Positions 36,351 through 46,900 of a stretch of DNA of 64,000 nucleotides are shown here, piece by piece. The stretch comes from Rhizobium sp. BT04 (GTDB lineage: Bacteria; Pseudomonadota; Alphaproteobacteria; Rhizobiales; Rhizobiaceae). The stretch's first letter is position 1. Every line of letters starts with the position of its first letter. Location of the stretch: assembly GCF_030053135.1 (NCBI RefSeq), contig NZ_CP125652.1, positions 2,557,001 through 2,621,000 on the forward strand, in the 5' to 3' direction. The notes under the pieces are model-generated. The model saw only the letters and a program-made list of their open reading frames with translations, did not search any database and was not told the DNA's origin. A program made the position numbers and the translations under genes.

Positions 36351-39300
36351 TGGCCAATCTCCGTGGCAGGTCTTACTTCGCCATCTGTCTGAGACATGGA
36401 ATTCACCTTCGAGAGCACCGTCTTCATAGGGGACCGACATTTCGGGTCCGACCACATCGAGGTGTCACCAAGGATGTAGAGACGCTCCTTGGCGCGAGAA
36501 ATTGCCACATTGCATCTATTCTCGCGACCTACATGCCCAGACTTTCTTTCGGAGTTAGAGCGGACCAAGGTCACGATGACAATTTCGTTCTCTTTCCCCT
36601 GATACGCATCGACAGTATCGATCACGACAATCCGACGGAACTCTTCAGGAAATGCTTGCTGAGACCATTCGCGTTCAATTCGTCGTTTCTGTTCGCTGTA
36701 CATGCAAATGACGCCGATTGCCGGCTCACCGCGCTTGGAAAGTGTCTCGACGAGTGTGGCCTCTTTTGAAAGCCGATGAAGTATCGACATCACGCCGGTG
36801 ATTTCGGCTTCATTCCAGATATCGCGTCCGGAGTTGCGGTTGCGCTCTGCCGCACCAGACATATCCGCAGTGTCAAACCAGACAACAGGGGTTGCCAGAT
36901 CGTTTGGAAGGCCGTCGAAGGCCTTATCGTGCTCGCGGTCATTGGATGGCTTTAGTCTAACGCCATAGGGTGCGTAGAAAGTCTCGGAGACGAGATCGCT
37001 GATCGCGGGAATCATCCGATACTGTTCGTCGAGAACCTGAGCGTTTCGACGCCCATAGGATGACTCGAAAGCTCGCTCGAAGTCTGTTTTTTCCAACGCG
37101 GCTTCAGCGTCGAAAAACTCTTCGGCAAGCGACCTTTGAACATACTTATCGACCATGGGCCTGAGCTGCCTTTGGTCACCGACCAAGACGACACGGCTTC
37201 CTAGTTGCAGCGGCACGGAAAGTTCTCCACTCGTGCATCGCGCAGCCTCGTCTACGATCACCCAATCAAACGTTCCCTGGTCCAAACGAATTTGCGACTG
37301 ACCAAGACCGACGCATGTCCCTGCGACTACCCGCCGCGTTTTCGCAAGAAATTCATCAAAGTTGCGATGGCCTGAAGAAAGCGTTTCTTTCCATTGATTG
37401 GCGAGCGATATCAGCTGTTGGACCGTCACCAGGTCGCTCGGAGACGCCTTTGGATGGGCGGTCCGCACTGCATCGAAAGCCTGCTGAAGAGCCTCTGCGA
37501 TGTCCGTCGGGTCTACGCCGACATCGCGTCCGAGAATCCTAGTAGCTTCCCTAGCGAACGCCCTAGATAGCGTCCGAATCCGGGCACTCGACCGACGCCG
37601 CTCTTCCTGGGCGACATCACCGAGAGCGGCAGCCCTTGCCATTTCGATTGAGCGTTTCAGTGTGCCGAGTTTCAGTTCGACATTGATAACGTCCAGAACG
37701 AAAGACTTTGGAATCCCCACCGCGGAAGCGGCGTGCGCCACCCGCGTTTTCAAGCCATTTTCAAACCGGACCCGATGTCGATCTCTCAAAGAACGGGCCT
37801 GGTACGGCCGAACCCGCTCTGTAGCACCGCGCGAACCAACCCGAAGAAGATCGGCATAACCGCCATGCTTCCTATAGGTCTTGAGCAATTCTTCCAGCAC
37901 ATTGTTGACAGCCTCGTGGGACTGGCTGGCAACGAGTACTCTTCTTGCTCCGCCATCTTTCAGGAGCCAATGTACTAGACTGGCTATGAACTTCGTTTTG
38001 CCGGAACCCGGCGGCCCCTGCAGAAGCCCAACAGGGCCGGTTTCCACCAAGGACCTGAAAGCGACTCGCTGACCTTCGTTTAACTTATACGTGGAAATCT
38101 TCTTCAGCGATTCGGGAGTATCGTAGCTGATCTCCGGCGCATCCATTGTGGGATCAAAATAATCGATCAGATTTGCGATAACGCTGGATCGGCGTGTAAT
38201 ACGCTCTACCGCCTTACGTCGTCTCTCCTTCGAGACGCGATCCCTTCGGTCCACCAAGGCGACGAATTCGCCCTCGGCAACTGGTGAGCGCTGGTCCCGT
38301 ACCGACAAACGACGATTATCACAGTTCGGAATATCCAGATATCCGATCAATCGACCAGAATACCCCCCGAGCCGCACCTCAACCGTGTCATCGTCTTCAA
38401 ACTCGATTGGAGTTGCTGCTTCGTAGTAGTAGCTCGCCGAATTCCCTACATCTGGAATACGACGATCGATCCGAACACGTGAAACAGAATCTTCCTCGAG
38501 CTCGGCCGACCGAACCCACATCCGTGCAATGTCTAACGACGCTGTTCCGAGCGATCCAAGTTCCGGAGGTTCATCGTCGTAGAAGTCGACTTCGTCCTTC
38601 TCCTCGACTTCAGCATCGTCGGGACTAGCGTCGGGTTTCTGAACCGGTACCGTATCTCTGAGGAACTCGGCAAATTCCTGCAGCCCTTGGGCGGGACCAG
38701 GCTTCAAAGTGAGTGCGATGGGTAAGGTGTGGCCGCGACCAAGCTCCTTGAAGCCCGTCTCGAAAACCTGCACGTCGTCCACTTCAGTGTCGCGCATTCT
38801 CAGCAACAAACGGCGCTCTGGACCGGTAATCCAAAATACATCCAGCCCGCCGGCGGTCCTGTGGGCTAGCACCCAGAGCGCATCATCCACTCCCTTCAAA
38901 GGGCCGATAGGCAAGCCGGGATACTGGAGCACGAAAGTCCGGAGAGCCGGCTTGGAACGCCTCTTCTGTTCCATCGAAATGGCTTCGAGGAGAGGATCGA
39001 GGGTTTCGATGGTATGTCGCCCCAGTTCTTGGCGGGCCGTTTCGACGACGTTCGTGAAAGCTGAGCTCGAATGGCTTTCAGCAAAGCCAACGACCATCTT
39101 ACACACGGCATAACGATCAATTTCCTGATCCGATTTTCTCTCGTGATCCTCAGGAACCCAAGACATGCTTCTCAGCCGACTGCCATCGGTTCGAGAAATA
39201 TCTAGGAGGTCAATGAGCGTTACCGCGTTTCCACTTTCAACGATCACATTTTCCGGATGGAGATCGCCATGGGCTAGGCCTCTCGCATGGAGTGAGTTAA

Positions 39301-41041
39301 CTGCGGCAACTAGGTCGTGTAGAACGTCGAGAAGCTGGTTTTCGTCCTCAGCCTGATAGCTCGAGAGCGGGGCTCCGTCGACCCATCGCGTTACGACGAA
39401 AGGCCCGATGCTCGAAAGTCCACTATCGACGACATGGACTATGCCTGGCTGAGGGACGCCTTTTAGGGCAGCGCCCACCTCCAACATCGCTAGGAGTGCG
39501 TGGTCTCGATGCGCGTTGCCACGCTGGATACCATTCCAGACTTTCACCACTACCTTGCCAGACGAATGATTGCTGTCATAGCGGGTCGAGTTACCGCCGC
39601 TCGTCAGCGCCCCCGCTGGTGGGTAGGCGACATAGGGGATTAAGCGGGTCTCAAACTCATCCAATCGTGATTGGTCTACGGCCGGTCCCGAAGGAGTTCT
39701 AAGTTCGCCGATCGCATCGGCGAGCTCGCAGGCGTCACGGTAACGCGTGTCGGGCGACGCCACGGCCTTCTCGGCGACCTCCATCCATCCGGGAGGGAAT
39801 ACCGTTTCCTCGCCTTCGATTTCAGCAAGTTCACGCATGATCAGCCCGAGACTGAGAACGTCACGTTGCTTTGCCGTAGCGGCCGGTCCATTTGATAGGG
39901 GTTCAGGTTCCGCGTAGGTTCCGAGTACCTCGAGATAGTCCCCAACCGACTGATCGTCTGGAAGACGCGCCGAGAAGAACCCCGTGAGGTTCATACCGGT
40001 CGGCTCTCCCAACCATACCGCGTCACCGCCAATGTCTCTGTGAGCTACATCTTTATCATGCAATTCAGCGACCATCGACGTCAGCGTATGCATGATGTCA
40101 ATGCGCTGCTCTCCTTCAAGATCAGAGCCATTTCGCTGTAGATATCGCCTAAGCGTGGTCCACCCGGGAGGCACCGCCAGCAATTGAAAATGTTCCGTCA
40201 AAACTTCGTCTGGCGGACTGCCGACAGATTTGAGGATGCCCCGTTCGGCCATCCAGCTTCCGTGTTCGCTGAGATAGGCTACCGTCTTCAGCTCTCGATC
40301 TGCTATTAGGCGACGGCCCTGCGGTTCATTTAGGCCAACGGGCAAATTGTCGAAGCGAAACAGCCGCAACAGGCCCTTGATCCGCTCCTCCTTGGCAAGC
40401 TGTGTCCGATGTTCGCGCCATATGTCCTTCCGATGAACAAAGAAATTTTCGTCTGTGACGTTGTAGCCGTCCCAACTCATTTTCATTGGCTGGAAGTACG
40501 CCGGATTACCCAGCACCTTGTCGAAATCTTTGACAAGCATGTTTGGCTTGACGGTTTGAAGCGTAACCGTGCCGAGCAGCCGATTCCTTTCCTTTGAATC
40601 TCCGAGGAGTTTAGCTTCCTCAAGGGTGAGAACATATGGCTTTTCATCCGCCGGGAGGTGATCACGAACGGAGGTGCCCGTGAGCACAACGCGAGAATCG
40701 ACGTAATATCGACCAAGCTGGCCCTGCCCACGCAAGATACCTTTTACCTTCTTGGCTTTGTCGTTTCCAAGCTGAACCGGCGAGCGTTGCGGTTTGCCGT
40801 GAACCCACATGTCGCCTTTCGTCGTAAGCGGACCGTTCCAGTCCTTCAGCTCCAGCAGGACGACACGATCGTCCATGACAACCAATAGGTCGATCTCAAT
40901 TGGAGCGCTGTTCGCGGGAAATGCGTTGAGCGAAGCGAACATCAGCCAATTAGAAGGAAATACCTTCGCCAGGGCCTCTACGCCCTTCACCTCTCGATGA
41001 TGAATGCCCGCGCTGCTGAGATATCGAACTTTGCATGCCAT
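36347..41041 (-). CDS. NERD nuclease-kinase-kinase-SF1 helicase fusion
   Basis: This is a 1,564-aa giant. Residues about 20-150 are a NERD (nuclease-related) domain with IEIDLLVVMDDRVVLLELKDW (Asp51, ELK 64-66). About 200-450 is a protein-kinase-like domain with a degenerate HRDIGGDAVW loop, probably a pseudokinase. About 465-740 is a second kinase with HGDLHPENVI and VTLIDLLD. From about 990 comes a UPF1/Dna2-like SF1 helicase with GPPGSGKT, WVIVDEAARCTSGE, GDQRQLRP, DAYQGKENEIVIVTLVRSN and NVAISRAKERLYILGD. The NERD-kinase part recalls PglW of BREX; fusion to an SF1 helicase is a distinct layout. A defence role is inferred. Confidence 0.88.
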   Translation of the reverse strand: MACKVRYLSSAGIHHREVKGVEALAKVFPSNWLMFASLNAFPANSAPIEIDLLVVMDDRVVLLELKDWNGPLTTKGDMWVHGKPQRSPVQLGNDKAKKVKGILRGQGQLGRYYVDSRVVLTGTSVRDHLPADEKPYVLTLEEAKLLGDSKERNRLLGTVTLQTVKPNMLVKDFDKVLGNPAYFQPMKMSWDGYNVTDENFFVHRKDIWREHRTQLAKEERIKGLLRLFRFDNLPVGLNEPQGRRLIADRELKTVAYLSEHGSWMAERGILKSVGSPPDEVLTEHFQLLAVPPGWTTLRRYLQRNGSDLEGEQRIDIMHTLTSMVAELHDKDVAHRDIGGDAVWLGEPTGMNLTGFFSARLPDDQSVGDYLEVLGTYAEPEPLSNGPAATAKQRDVLSLGLIMRELAEIEGEETVFPPGWMEVAEKAVASPDTRYRDACELADAIGELRTPSGPAVDQSRLDEFETRLIPYVAYPPAGALTSGGNSTRYDSNHSSGKVVVKVWNGIQRGNAHRDHALLAMLEVGAALKGVPQPGIVHVVDSGLSSIGPFVVTRWVDGAPLSSYQAEDENQLLDVLHDLVAAVNSLHARGLAHGDLHPENVIVESGNAVTLIDLLDISRTDGSRLRSMSWVPEDHERKSDQEIDRYAVCKMVVGFAESHSSSAFTNVVETARQELGRHTIETLDPLLEAISMEQKRRSKPALRTFVLQYPGLPIGPLKGVDDALWVLAHRTAGGLDVFWITGPERRLLLRMRDTEVDDVQVFETGFKELGRGHTLPIALTLKPGPAQGLQEFAEFLRDTVPVQKPDASPDDAEVEEKDEVDFYDDEPPELGSLGTASLDIARMWVRSAELEEDSVSRVRIDRRIPDVGNSASYYYEAATPIEFEDDDTVEVRLGGYSGRLIGYLDIPNCDNRRLSVRDQRSPVAEGEFVALVDRRDRVSKERRRKAVERITRRSSVIANLIDYFDPTMDAPEISYDTPESLKKISTYKLNEGQRVAFRSLVETGPVGLLQGPPGSGKTKFIASLVHWLLKDGGARRVLVASQSHEAVNNVLEELLKTYRKHGGYADLLRVGSRGATERVRPYQARSLRDRHRVRFENGLKTRVAHAASAVGIPKSFVLDVINVELKLGTLKRSIEMARAAALGDVAQEERRRSSARIRTLSRAFAREATRILGRDVGVDPTDIAEALQQAFDAVRTAHPKASPSDLVTVQQLISLANQWKETLSSGHRNFDEFLAKTRRVVAGTCVGLGQSQIRLDQGTFDWVIVDEAARCTSGELSVPLQLGSRVVLVGDQRQLRPMVDKYVQRSLAEEFFDAEAALEKTDFERAFESSYGRRNAQVLDEQYRMIPAISDLVSETFYAPYGVRLKPSNDREHDKAFDGLPNDLATPVVWFDTADMSGAAERNRNSGRDIWNEAEITGVMSILHRLSKEATLVETLSKRGEPAIGVICMYSEQKRRIEREWSQQAFPEEFRRIVVIDTVDAYQGKENEIVIVTLVRSNSERKSGHVGRENRCNVAISRAKERLYILGDTSMWSDPKCRSPMKTVLSKVNSMSQTDGEVRPATEIGQ

Positions 41042-41802
41042 TTAATGCCCCCCGGCCCAGTCGTGCACTGCTCTCGCCGGCAACACAGGACACGCGAATG
41101 TCGGTTGATTCTCGGAGTAAGTCGAGATGAGAATAACAATTTCTGAGTGAAATCTTAGATCAACCTGACCTGAGCTGGCAACGTGCAACGGTACGCTCGA
41201 TTGCGGCAATTCGAATGCCCGTTAGACTGAAACGATAGGACCGACGGTAATTTCAAAAATGGCGCTACACACCATGTATTGTGTTTATACCGACAAGACA
41301 GTTGCAAAGGACGACGGCAACAGGGACCAGATCATTCCTCTTAGGTTACGCAGTAATTTTCTACAGAACACCGGAGCCGAGTGAGCGACTGAGGGTCAAG
41401 TCACTGGAGAGCAGTTTTCTCTCCGCCGATCGGACAGAACAAGAGGCCTCGAGAAATCGGGTGAGCAATAGTCCTTGGAGGCGGCTCCATGCCTTACCCA
41501 TTGCATCAAATCAAAGACCCCAAAGGAACGGTCGGTTCGACCGGACGTCATCTGCGCCGAACGATTCCTTTGTCCTTCACGGGGGAAAGCCTCTGTTTAA
41601 AGGCATTAGCAGGTGAACCGCCTGGACAAACCTTCGCACTTCAACCCGAGTGCGGGGGAAGATGCCCGTCGATCGGCAAGCACGAACGGCAGCTTTTCGC
41701 ATCCGTTTGCAATCAGACAGGCCTCTTCTTGAAGTGGCATTCTAAGACTCCAATTAAAAGACTCCAATTTAATTTCAAGACCTCGAACGAAAATGGAGTC
41801 TT
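41042..41802. other. Long intergenic region between the helicase and the DNA-binding gene
   Basis: About 760 bp hold no convincing CDS. Two overlapping open frames (41281-41616 and 41489-41833) have no domain, and the second overlaps the gene below in antisense. Motif pairs AAGACTCCAAT near 41744 and 41758 lie just before the 3' end of the 148-aa gene. Confidence 0.4.
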
Positions 41803-41803
41803 T
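41744..41803. repeat. Cluster of AAGACTCCAAT / AATGGAGTCTT motifs
   Basis: Three copies occur within 60 bp: AAGACTCCAATT (41744), AAGACTCCAATT (41758) and the inverted AAATGGAGTCTTT (41791). The same core returns in the divergent promoter region (ATGGAGT at about 42274, 42291 and 42349) and before the HTH gene (AGACTCCCAT about 53542, AAGACCCCAT about 53562). A shared operator is likely. Confidence 0.6.
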
Positions 41804-42249
41804 CATTTCCTGGGGCGCGACGCCAACCAGTAACCGTCTCCATCGTTTATCAATTCCTTTGTCCGCCAGAGGACGCGGCTCAAGAACTTCGCAGGGTCAC
41901 GAGTTTCGATCACTATCCCGGCGTCAACAATTCTTTTGAGTATCTCGCTGCGGTCAAGTGGGCGATCCGACGCGGCTAGCTCACTGAGCGCGAACTCCCT
42001 TACCTTGCTGGATATACTGTTTTTTTTGCCTCTCGTCGTGCGTGGGCCACTCTTTAATGAGGGCGAGACTTTGGCGGTCATTACATCTTCGAGTGCGGTG
42101 ATGGCGTTTTCAATTTTCTCTAAGTCACGCTTCCACGATGCATTCTTCGTGCGCATCTCATGCAGCAAGGTGACCTTTTTCGCCTTCAGCAGCTCAAGCG
42201 ATTCCAGAATGGTCCCATCGCTGCCTTTCTGTTCCGTTTCTACCGTCAT
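41803..42249 (-). CDS. Coiled-coil plus HARE-HTH-like DNA-binding protein
   Basis: This 148-aa protein has a coiled coil at residues about 15-60 (ESLELLKAKKVTLLHEMRTKNASWKRDLEKIENAITALEDV) and a C-terminal winged-helix-like domain of the HARE-HTH/HB1 type (SELAASDRPLDRSEILKRIVDAGIVIETRDPAKFLSRVLW...DGYWLA). Such domains are found in restriction and chromatin-modifying proteins and bind DNA, sometimes in a modification-dependent way. It is divergent from the recombinase trio with 143 bp between, including ATGGAGT repeats, so it is a candidate regulator of the trio. Confidence 0.7.
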   Translation of the reverse strand: MTVETEQKGSDGTILESLELLKAKKVTLLHEMRTKNASWKRDLEKIENAITALEDVMTAKVSPSLKSGPRTTRGKKNSISSKVREFALSELAASDRPLDRSEILKRIVDAGIVIETRDPAKFLSRVLWRTKELINDGDGYWLASRPRK

Positions 42250-42392
42250 CTCAAATCACTATTGGCATCCCATATGGAGTATGTTAGCCGAATGGAGTCC
42301 AAGCGGCATGTAAGCGATTCCACTTTAATGATTGCCGCACGATTGGTCCATGGAGTGCGGCGGCCTTTGTCGCGTTAACAACGGGAAGTATT

Positions 42393-43967
42393 ATGTGGAA
42401 TGGGCGCTTACGTCCCGCAGGGACCTACCACACAGTCAGCTGGAGGCCTCATCCAAAGGACCCGCATGTGCTGCTGCCCGTTTTGCTCCTGCGCAACAAG
42501 GGAGAAATGAAATCCCAGGAATATCTCCCGGCCACAAAATATCTGTTCGGAATTTCGGCCTCTCCGACCACCTTGAAGAAGCTCCCCTCCATGCTCGGCC
42601 TGATATGGGATTGCCTCGTCGAGCTGGAGATTTCTCCTGACAGCCTAGTGGACGTCACAGAGGTCAAAAGTCTGATGATCGCGATCTGCCGATTCCTTCT
42701 TTATGGCGCGCGTGCGTTTACCGCCGGGCAACAAGCGATATCGTCGTTGGGTTGGTCACCGAGGTCGGGACGCGTTGTAGATGGTCTGGGCTTAGCGTTC
42801 GATGCGTTCGTCAAGGACCTGCCGTCCACTGTTTCATCCGACGACCCGTTCCTAAAGAAGTGCCCAGGCCTCTTCGGTGGTTCGTTTTCTTTAGCCTACA
42901 AGAAAGCCAAAAGAGGAGGCGCTGATTTCAGCCGAGTCGCCCACTTCGGAGAAGCCGGCATCGGACACAACGGACCTCCCGAGCCTGAATCTGAACCTGC
43001 TGCCCCGAAACCGATACTGGATAATCTCAAACCAAAAAACGAAAGAAAGAAGCCGTACATACTCTCCCCGACGAAACGGTTTCCCAAGGACCACCTTGTC
43101 CCCTTCCTCACAAAGGGGTTCCGTCTGGCGTCAAAAGCTCACCGACGTGATGAATCAGGCGAATTGGCAGCAAAGCTGCTCCTCGGCGGCATCCGCGGCT
43201 CCGAAGTTATGAATTTTTGGGTGAACGATCTGACGGTCGTAAATGGCCGGATACGGGGATACCTCCGAAGCCCTACGCTGTTTAAGGAACAGAGCGGACG
43301 GACCCGCAGAGTCGAATTGGAGGAGAAGTACGGCCTTCTTCCCCGCACCGAGATCAAGGGGAAGAACCATGCCGGATTCAAATCGCCCGCACTCGATGAC
43401 GACCATTCGGCGAGGATACACTGGATGGCGGGCAGCGAGGAATTCCTCGGGCAATCGTTCGCGAGATACATCCTCAACGTACGTGCGCGGGCTATGGCTG
43501 AACGTCGAGCGCTCGGCCATCCGGACCATCCGTATCTCCTCGTCTTCCCAAAATCGATACCGCATCTGGGCATTGTTGTAGGTGACCCTTACACCATGAG
43601 CGCGTTTCGGCGCTCGTGGAAGCGAGCAGTCCGCCGTTACGCCAAACTCGCAAATTTGGCCGAGATGTACGTTGCAAAAAGCCTTGGAACGACAATCCAC
43701 GCAATTCGACATCTGTGTGGCAAAACGCACCAAGAAGATGGCGACGGCATTCAGACCATCCAGATCAAGCTGCATCACAAATCTATCTTCAGCAGCATTG
43801 TCTACACGCTCCCCGACCATGAAGAGATTCATAACGCCGCTGAAAAGGTGAAAGAGCGCATAAAGACCGGAAACTTTAAATCGGAATTCCGGCACTTTGG
43901 CACCATGGAAGAGTCCGTGCGGACCTTCGCCGAGAGTATATTGGGCGGGAGGTTTCGGCGGTGGTAA
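42393..43967 (+). CDS. Tyrosine recombinase, first gene of the recombinase trio
   Basis: This 524-aa tyrosine recombinase carries Arg I in GGIRGSEVMNFW (about residue 267), the second cluster HAIRHLCGKTH (about 435), a His in LHHKSIFSSIVYT (about 461) and the nucleophilic Tyr (about 470). The set R-H-R-H-Y is complete. The N-terminal ~200 residues have a helical DNA-binding head without a recognised name. Its stop lies inside the start of the next gene, so the trio is translationally coupled. It would cut and rejoin the element ends in the tRNA D-arm. Length and order fit GmtY of gamma-Mobile-Trio elements or TnpA of the Tn554 type; I cannot decide which. Confidence 0.85.
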   Translation: MWNGRLRPAGTYHTVSWRPHPKDPHVLLPVLLLRNKGEMKSQEYLPATKYLFGISASPTTLKKLPSMLGLIWDCLVELEISPDSLVDVTEVKSLMIAICRFLLYGARAFTAGQQAISSLGWSPRSGRVVDGLGLAFDAFVKDLPSTVSSDDPFLKKCPGLFGGSFSLAYKKAKRGGADFSRVAHFGEAGIGHNGPPEPESEPAAPKPILDNLKPKNERKKPYILSPTKRFPKDHLVPFLTKGFRLASKAHRRDESGELAAKLLLGGIRGSEVMNFWVNDLTVVNGRIRGYLRSPTLFKEQSGRTRRVELEEKYGLLPRTEIKGKNHAGFKSPALDDDHSARIHWMAGSEEFLGQSFARYILNVRARAMAERRALGHPDHPYLLVFPKSIPHLGIVVGDPYTMSAFRRSWKRAVRRYAKLANLAEMYVAKSLGTTIHAIRHLCGKTHQEDGDGIQTIQIKLHHKSIFSSIVYTLPDHEEIHNAAEKVKERIKTGNFKSEFRHFGTMEESVRTFAESILGGRFRRW

Positions 43968-46900
43968 GCGGCCAACTCGTCCCGACCAAATCCTATCGTC
44001 GAACACCTACCGACGTCAGACGGGTTCCGCCGATTCTTCAAAGCGGACTGACAGCGATCCCGTCCAATCAAGCTCCGAGCCACCGGCGCATGCGCCCGCC
44101 GCCATCGTGGGATCACCTTCCGGTCGCGTACGCGCCACCAACGCTGCGAGCGTCAGAAAAGGAGGCCGTGGACTTTCGACCTCGCGAATTAGCCGGACCC
44201 GGGAAGGCAACCAATTCTCTATTCCGATCCCTGCCAAACAGTCGAGTTCTATCTTGCCAACACCTAAAGTCGTCCATTTCAACAACGGTCCGACCATCAT
44301 CGTCAAAAACGAGAGGGAAAGAGATTTCATTGCGGAGATAGTGACCAATCTCACCAACCTCCAGCCCAGCTTCCGCTCTCGGCTAGATAGGTGGGAAGCG
44401 AGCGCGGTATCGGATTTCCCAATTTTATGTATTTATGCCGGCACACTCGTGAAACACAACGCGGGCGGCAATGTCCAATTGCGACTTCATGACTTTGTCT
44501 ATGGGGCGAAGGACAGCATCCCTGTGCAAGTCGCCGAACACATGCTGGACAACAGCGAATTGGCGACGGACGTTCTTCGCATTTTTGACGAGCTTGAAAT
44601 TCCGAACGAAATTTTTGGGAAGCTCGAACAGTCCGACAACAGGACGAGATACGAGCGATTTTACCGATACCACATCGCTGCAATGGTGATGTGCATTTCA
44701 GGAGCAACCCGCTTTGATGATATTGGCAACCACAATATATCGAAATGGCTGTCGTTTTATTACAACGACGACAAGCTAAGCTTCAACAGGCCTGATTTAT
44801 TTATATCTAATCTTGAGATACACAAAAAAATATTTAAGGTGATTGCAAAAGCTCTCGGACGCTACTTCAACGATCCAGATATATTGGGTCTTGGCATGGT
44901 AAGGCGTACCGAGGGGTCTTTTGCCAAGAACCTGCTTGAGAACCCACCAGAACATCTGGCTGATTTGGTTCGTCATTGGAAACAGTGGCGAAACAGCGAG
45001 GCCCCGTTATCAAAGTCCCCAAAGGGATCATTGAGGTATCTAGCGGACTACCTGACTCTCCACAAACATACTGCAACCGACCTCAGTGTTTTCGTCCGCA
45101 CCAAACGTAAAGTAAGCTTTCTCGAATTTTACAAGGAAAGAAGGCTTCAAAGAGGGCTCGAGGAATTGTCCGGCGGTGACGAGTTCCCGCTCATCCGGCG
45201 GTTCTCTAATTACCTGGATCGGCAACTCGCGAGCTCCGGAACAGTTGGATTATTTCCACTCATATCAGCGGAAGATGACCGCACATTTAATAGACAGCGC
45301 AAGGAGAGAGGCCTGGCCGTTAAACGCCACGAGGCGCGCGCTATGCCTCTTCCATATCACTATTATCAAATATTGAGAGAGATACTCGAAGAAGGCGAGA
45401 ATGGATGGCCGGGAAGGCATCCATTGTGTCGGGCCTTCATCCAAGGGGAAGACCGATATGTACCTGTCTTGGCGACGTTGTACCTCGTTCTGTTCGACAT
45501 ACCACTGAGAACGGTGCAGGTTCGCCGACTGTGCAGCGGCGAAGGCGACCCACGAACCTTCAATGGGGAAACGCTTGCCTGGGGTCCGAACACGGGACCT
45601 CACGCGAGCTACTGGGAGAACACTGAGCGGACCGATCCGTATAGGGGTTATGCTCGAATGACGAATAATCCGCGCATAACCGGCTTCCATATCAATACCA
45701 ACAAGCATTCTGCGGCATTCGTTATCCCCTGGCAAAACGTCGACCTACACCGGATGCTGTTCGAGCTGAAAGTTTGGCAGGAGACCTCGAACCCGATTAA
45801 GGGCCCTGTCCAACTTGAATACGACGGCGACCCCGAAGAAGGCGCAAAGGATACGCTTCCGAAGATTTTCCCACTGTTTCGAATGCCGGCTGGACGGCAT
45901 GCGACAAAAATCAATCCACTCACGTACCAGCAATGCTCGAGGTTTTGGCTCGACTTGATGCTCGAGGTGCAAACCAGATGGAATGCTACCGCGGCTGAAG
46001 AAGATCGTGACGAATTCGTCACGATGACCAAATCTGGCAAACAGGTTCAAAAGTCTCGCTATACCTCACACGGAATGCGCGTTGCGGGAATTACGATTCT
46101 TCTTCAGGCCGGATTGTCGATCGAACTTGTCAGCCGAATGTTCGCAGGACACGCGACCATACTGCAGTCTATCTACTACGCGAAGTTCGAAGCGAGCTTC
46201 ATGTCCAGCTCGTTTGATGACCTTGATGTTGCAGGAATGGTGCGAGCGCGCGCCGAACTGTTCAGAACTGCCAAGGAAATGGATTTCGACGACGCCAGCG
46301 ATCGATTGATTGCCGGGTCACCAGACCTTCTGAAAATGGCGCTATCAGCCATTGGATCATGGGAGAGACGCGACCTCGGTATTTGCCCCTACAGCGGGCA
46401 ACGATGCCTCGATGGAAATCCTGACGGAGGTATCGTCGAAGGCGGCCAAGGAAACTGCCTCCTATGCAAACATCATCTGACCGGACCCGAATACGCCCAC
46501 GCTGTATGGTCGTACGGTTGTCACCTCTTGTTCCGCCTCGGTCGGATGAACCGTCGGGTCATGGCACTCACCGAGGAAATAGACAAGATGCAAACCGAAC
46601 TGGACGCTATGGATAAAAGCCACGATGATTTTCGCGTGTTGTACGGGAAAAAAAGAACAACTGAAACCACTCGTAATAATGTCACCCTCGACCAAGTTCC
46701 AGTGTCCAAGACCCTTGCCGAGTGCGTTAGGCTTCTCGCTGTTTTCGAAGAAATGGAACGTCGAGGCCTCGGTGAAGATCAAGGCACGAGCCTTATCACC
46801 TCGCCGAATTCGTCGTTGGACCATACGGAAATATCCGAAATCCGACAGGCTCTTGGCCTCGCCGAAAATGCGGAGATTTACAAGAGTACCTACGATCCGG

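Noticed and set aside
41281..41833. Overlapping open frames in the 760-bp region before the 148-aa gene
   Set aside because: No domain, no ribosome-binding site, and overlap with a better gene in antisense.
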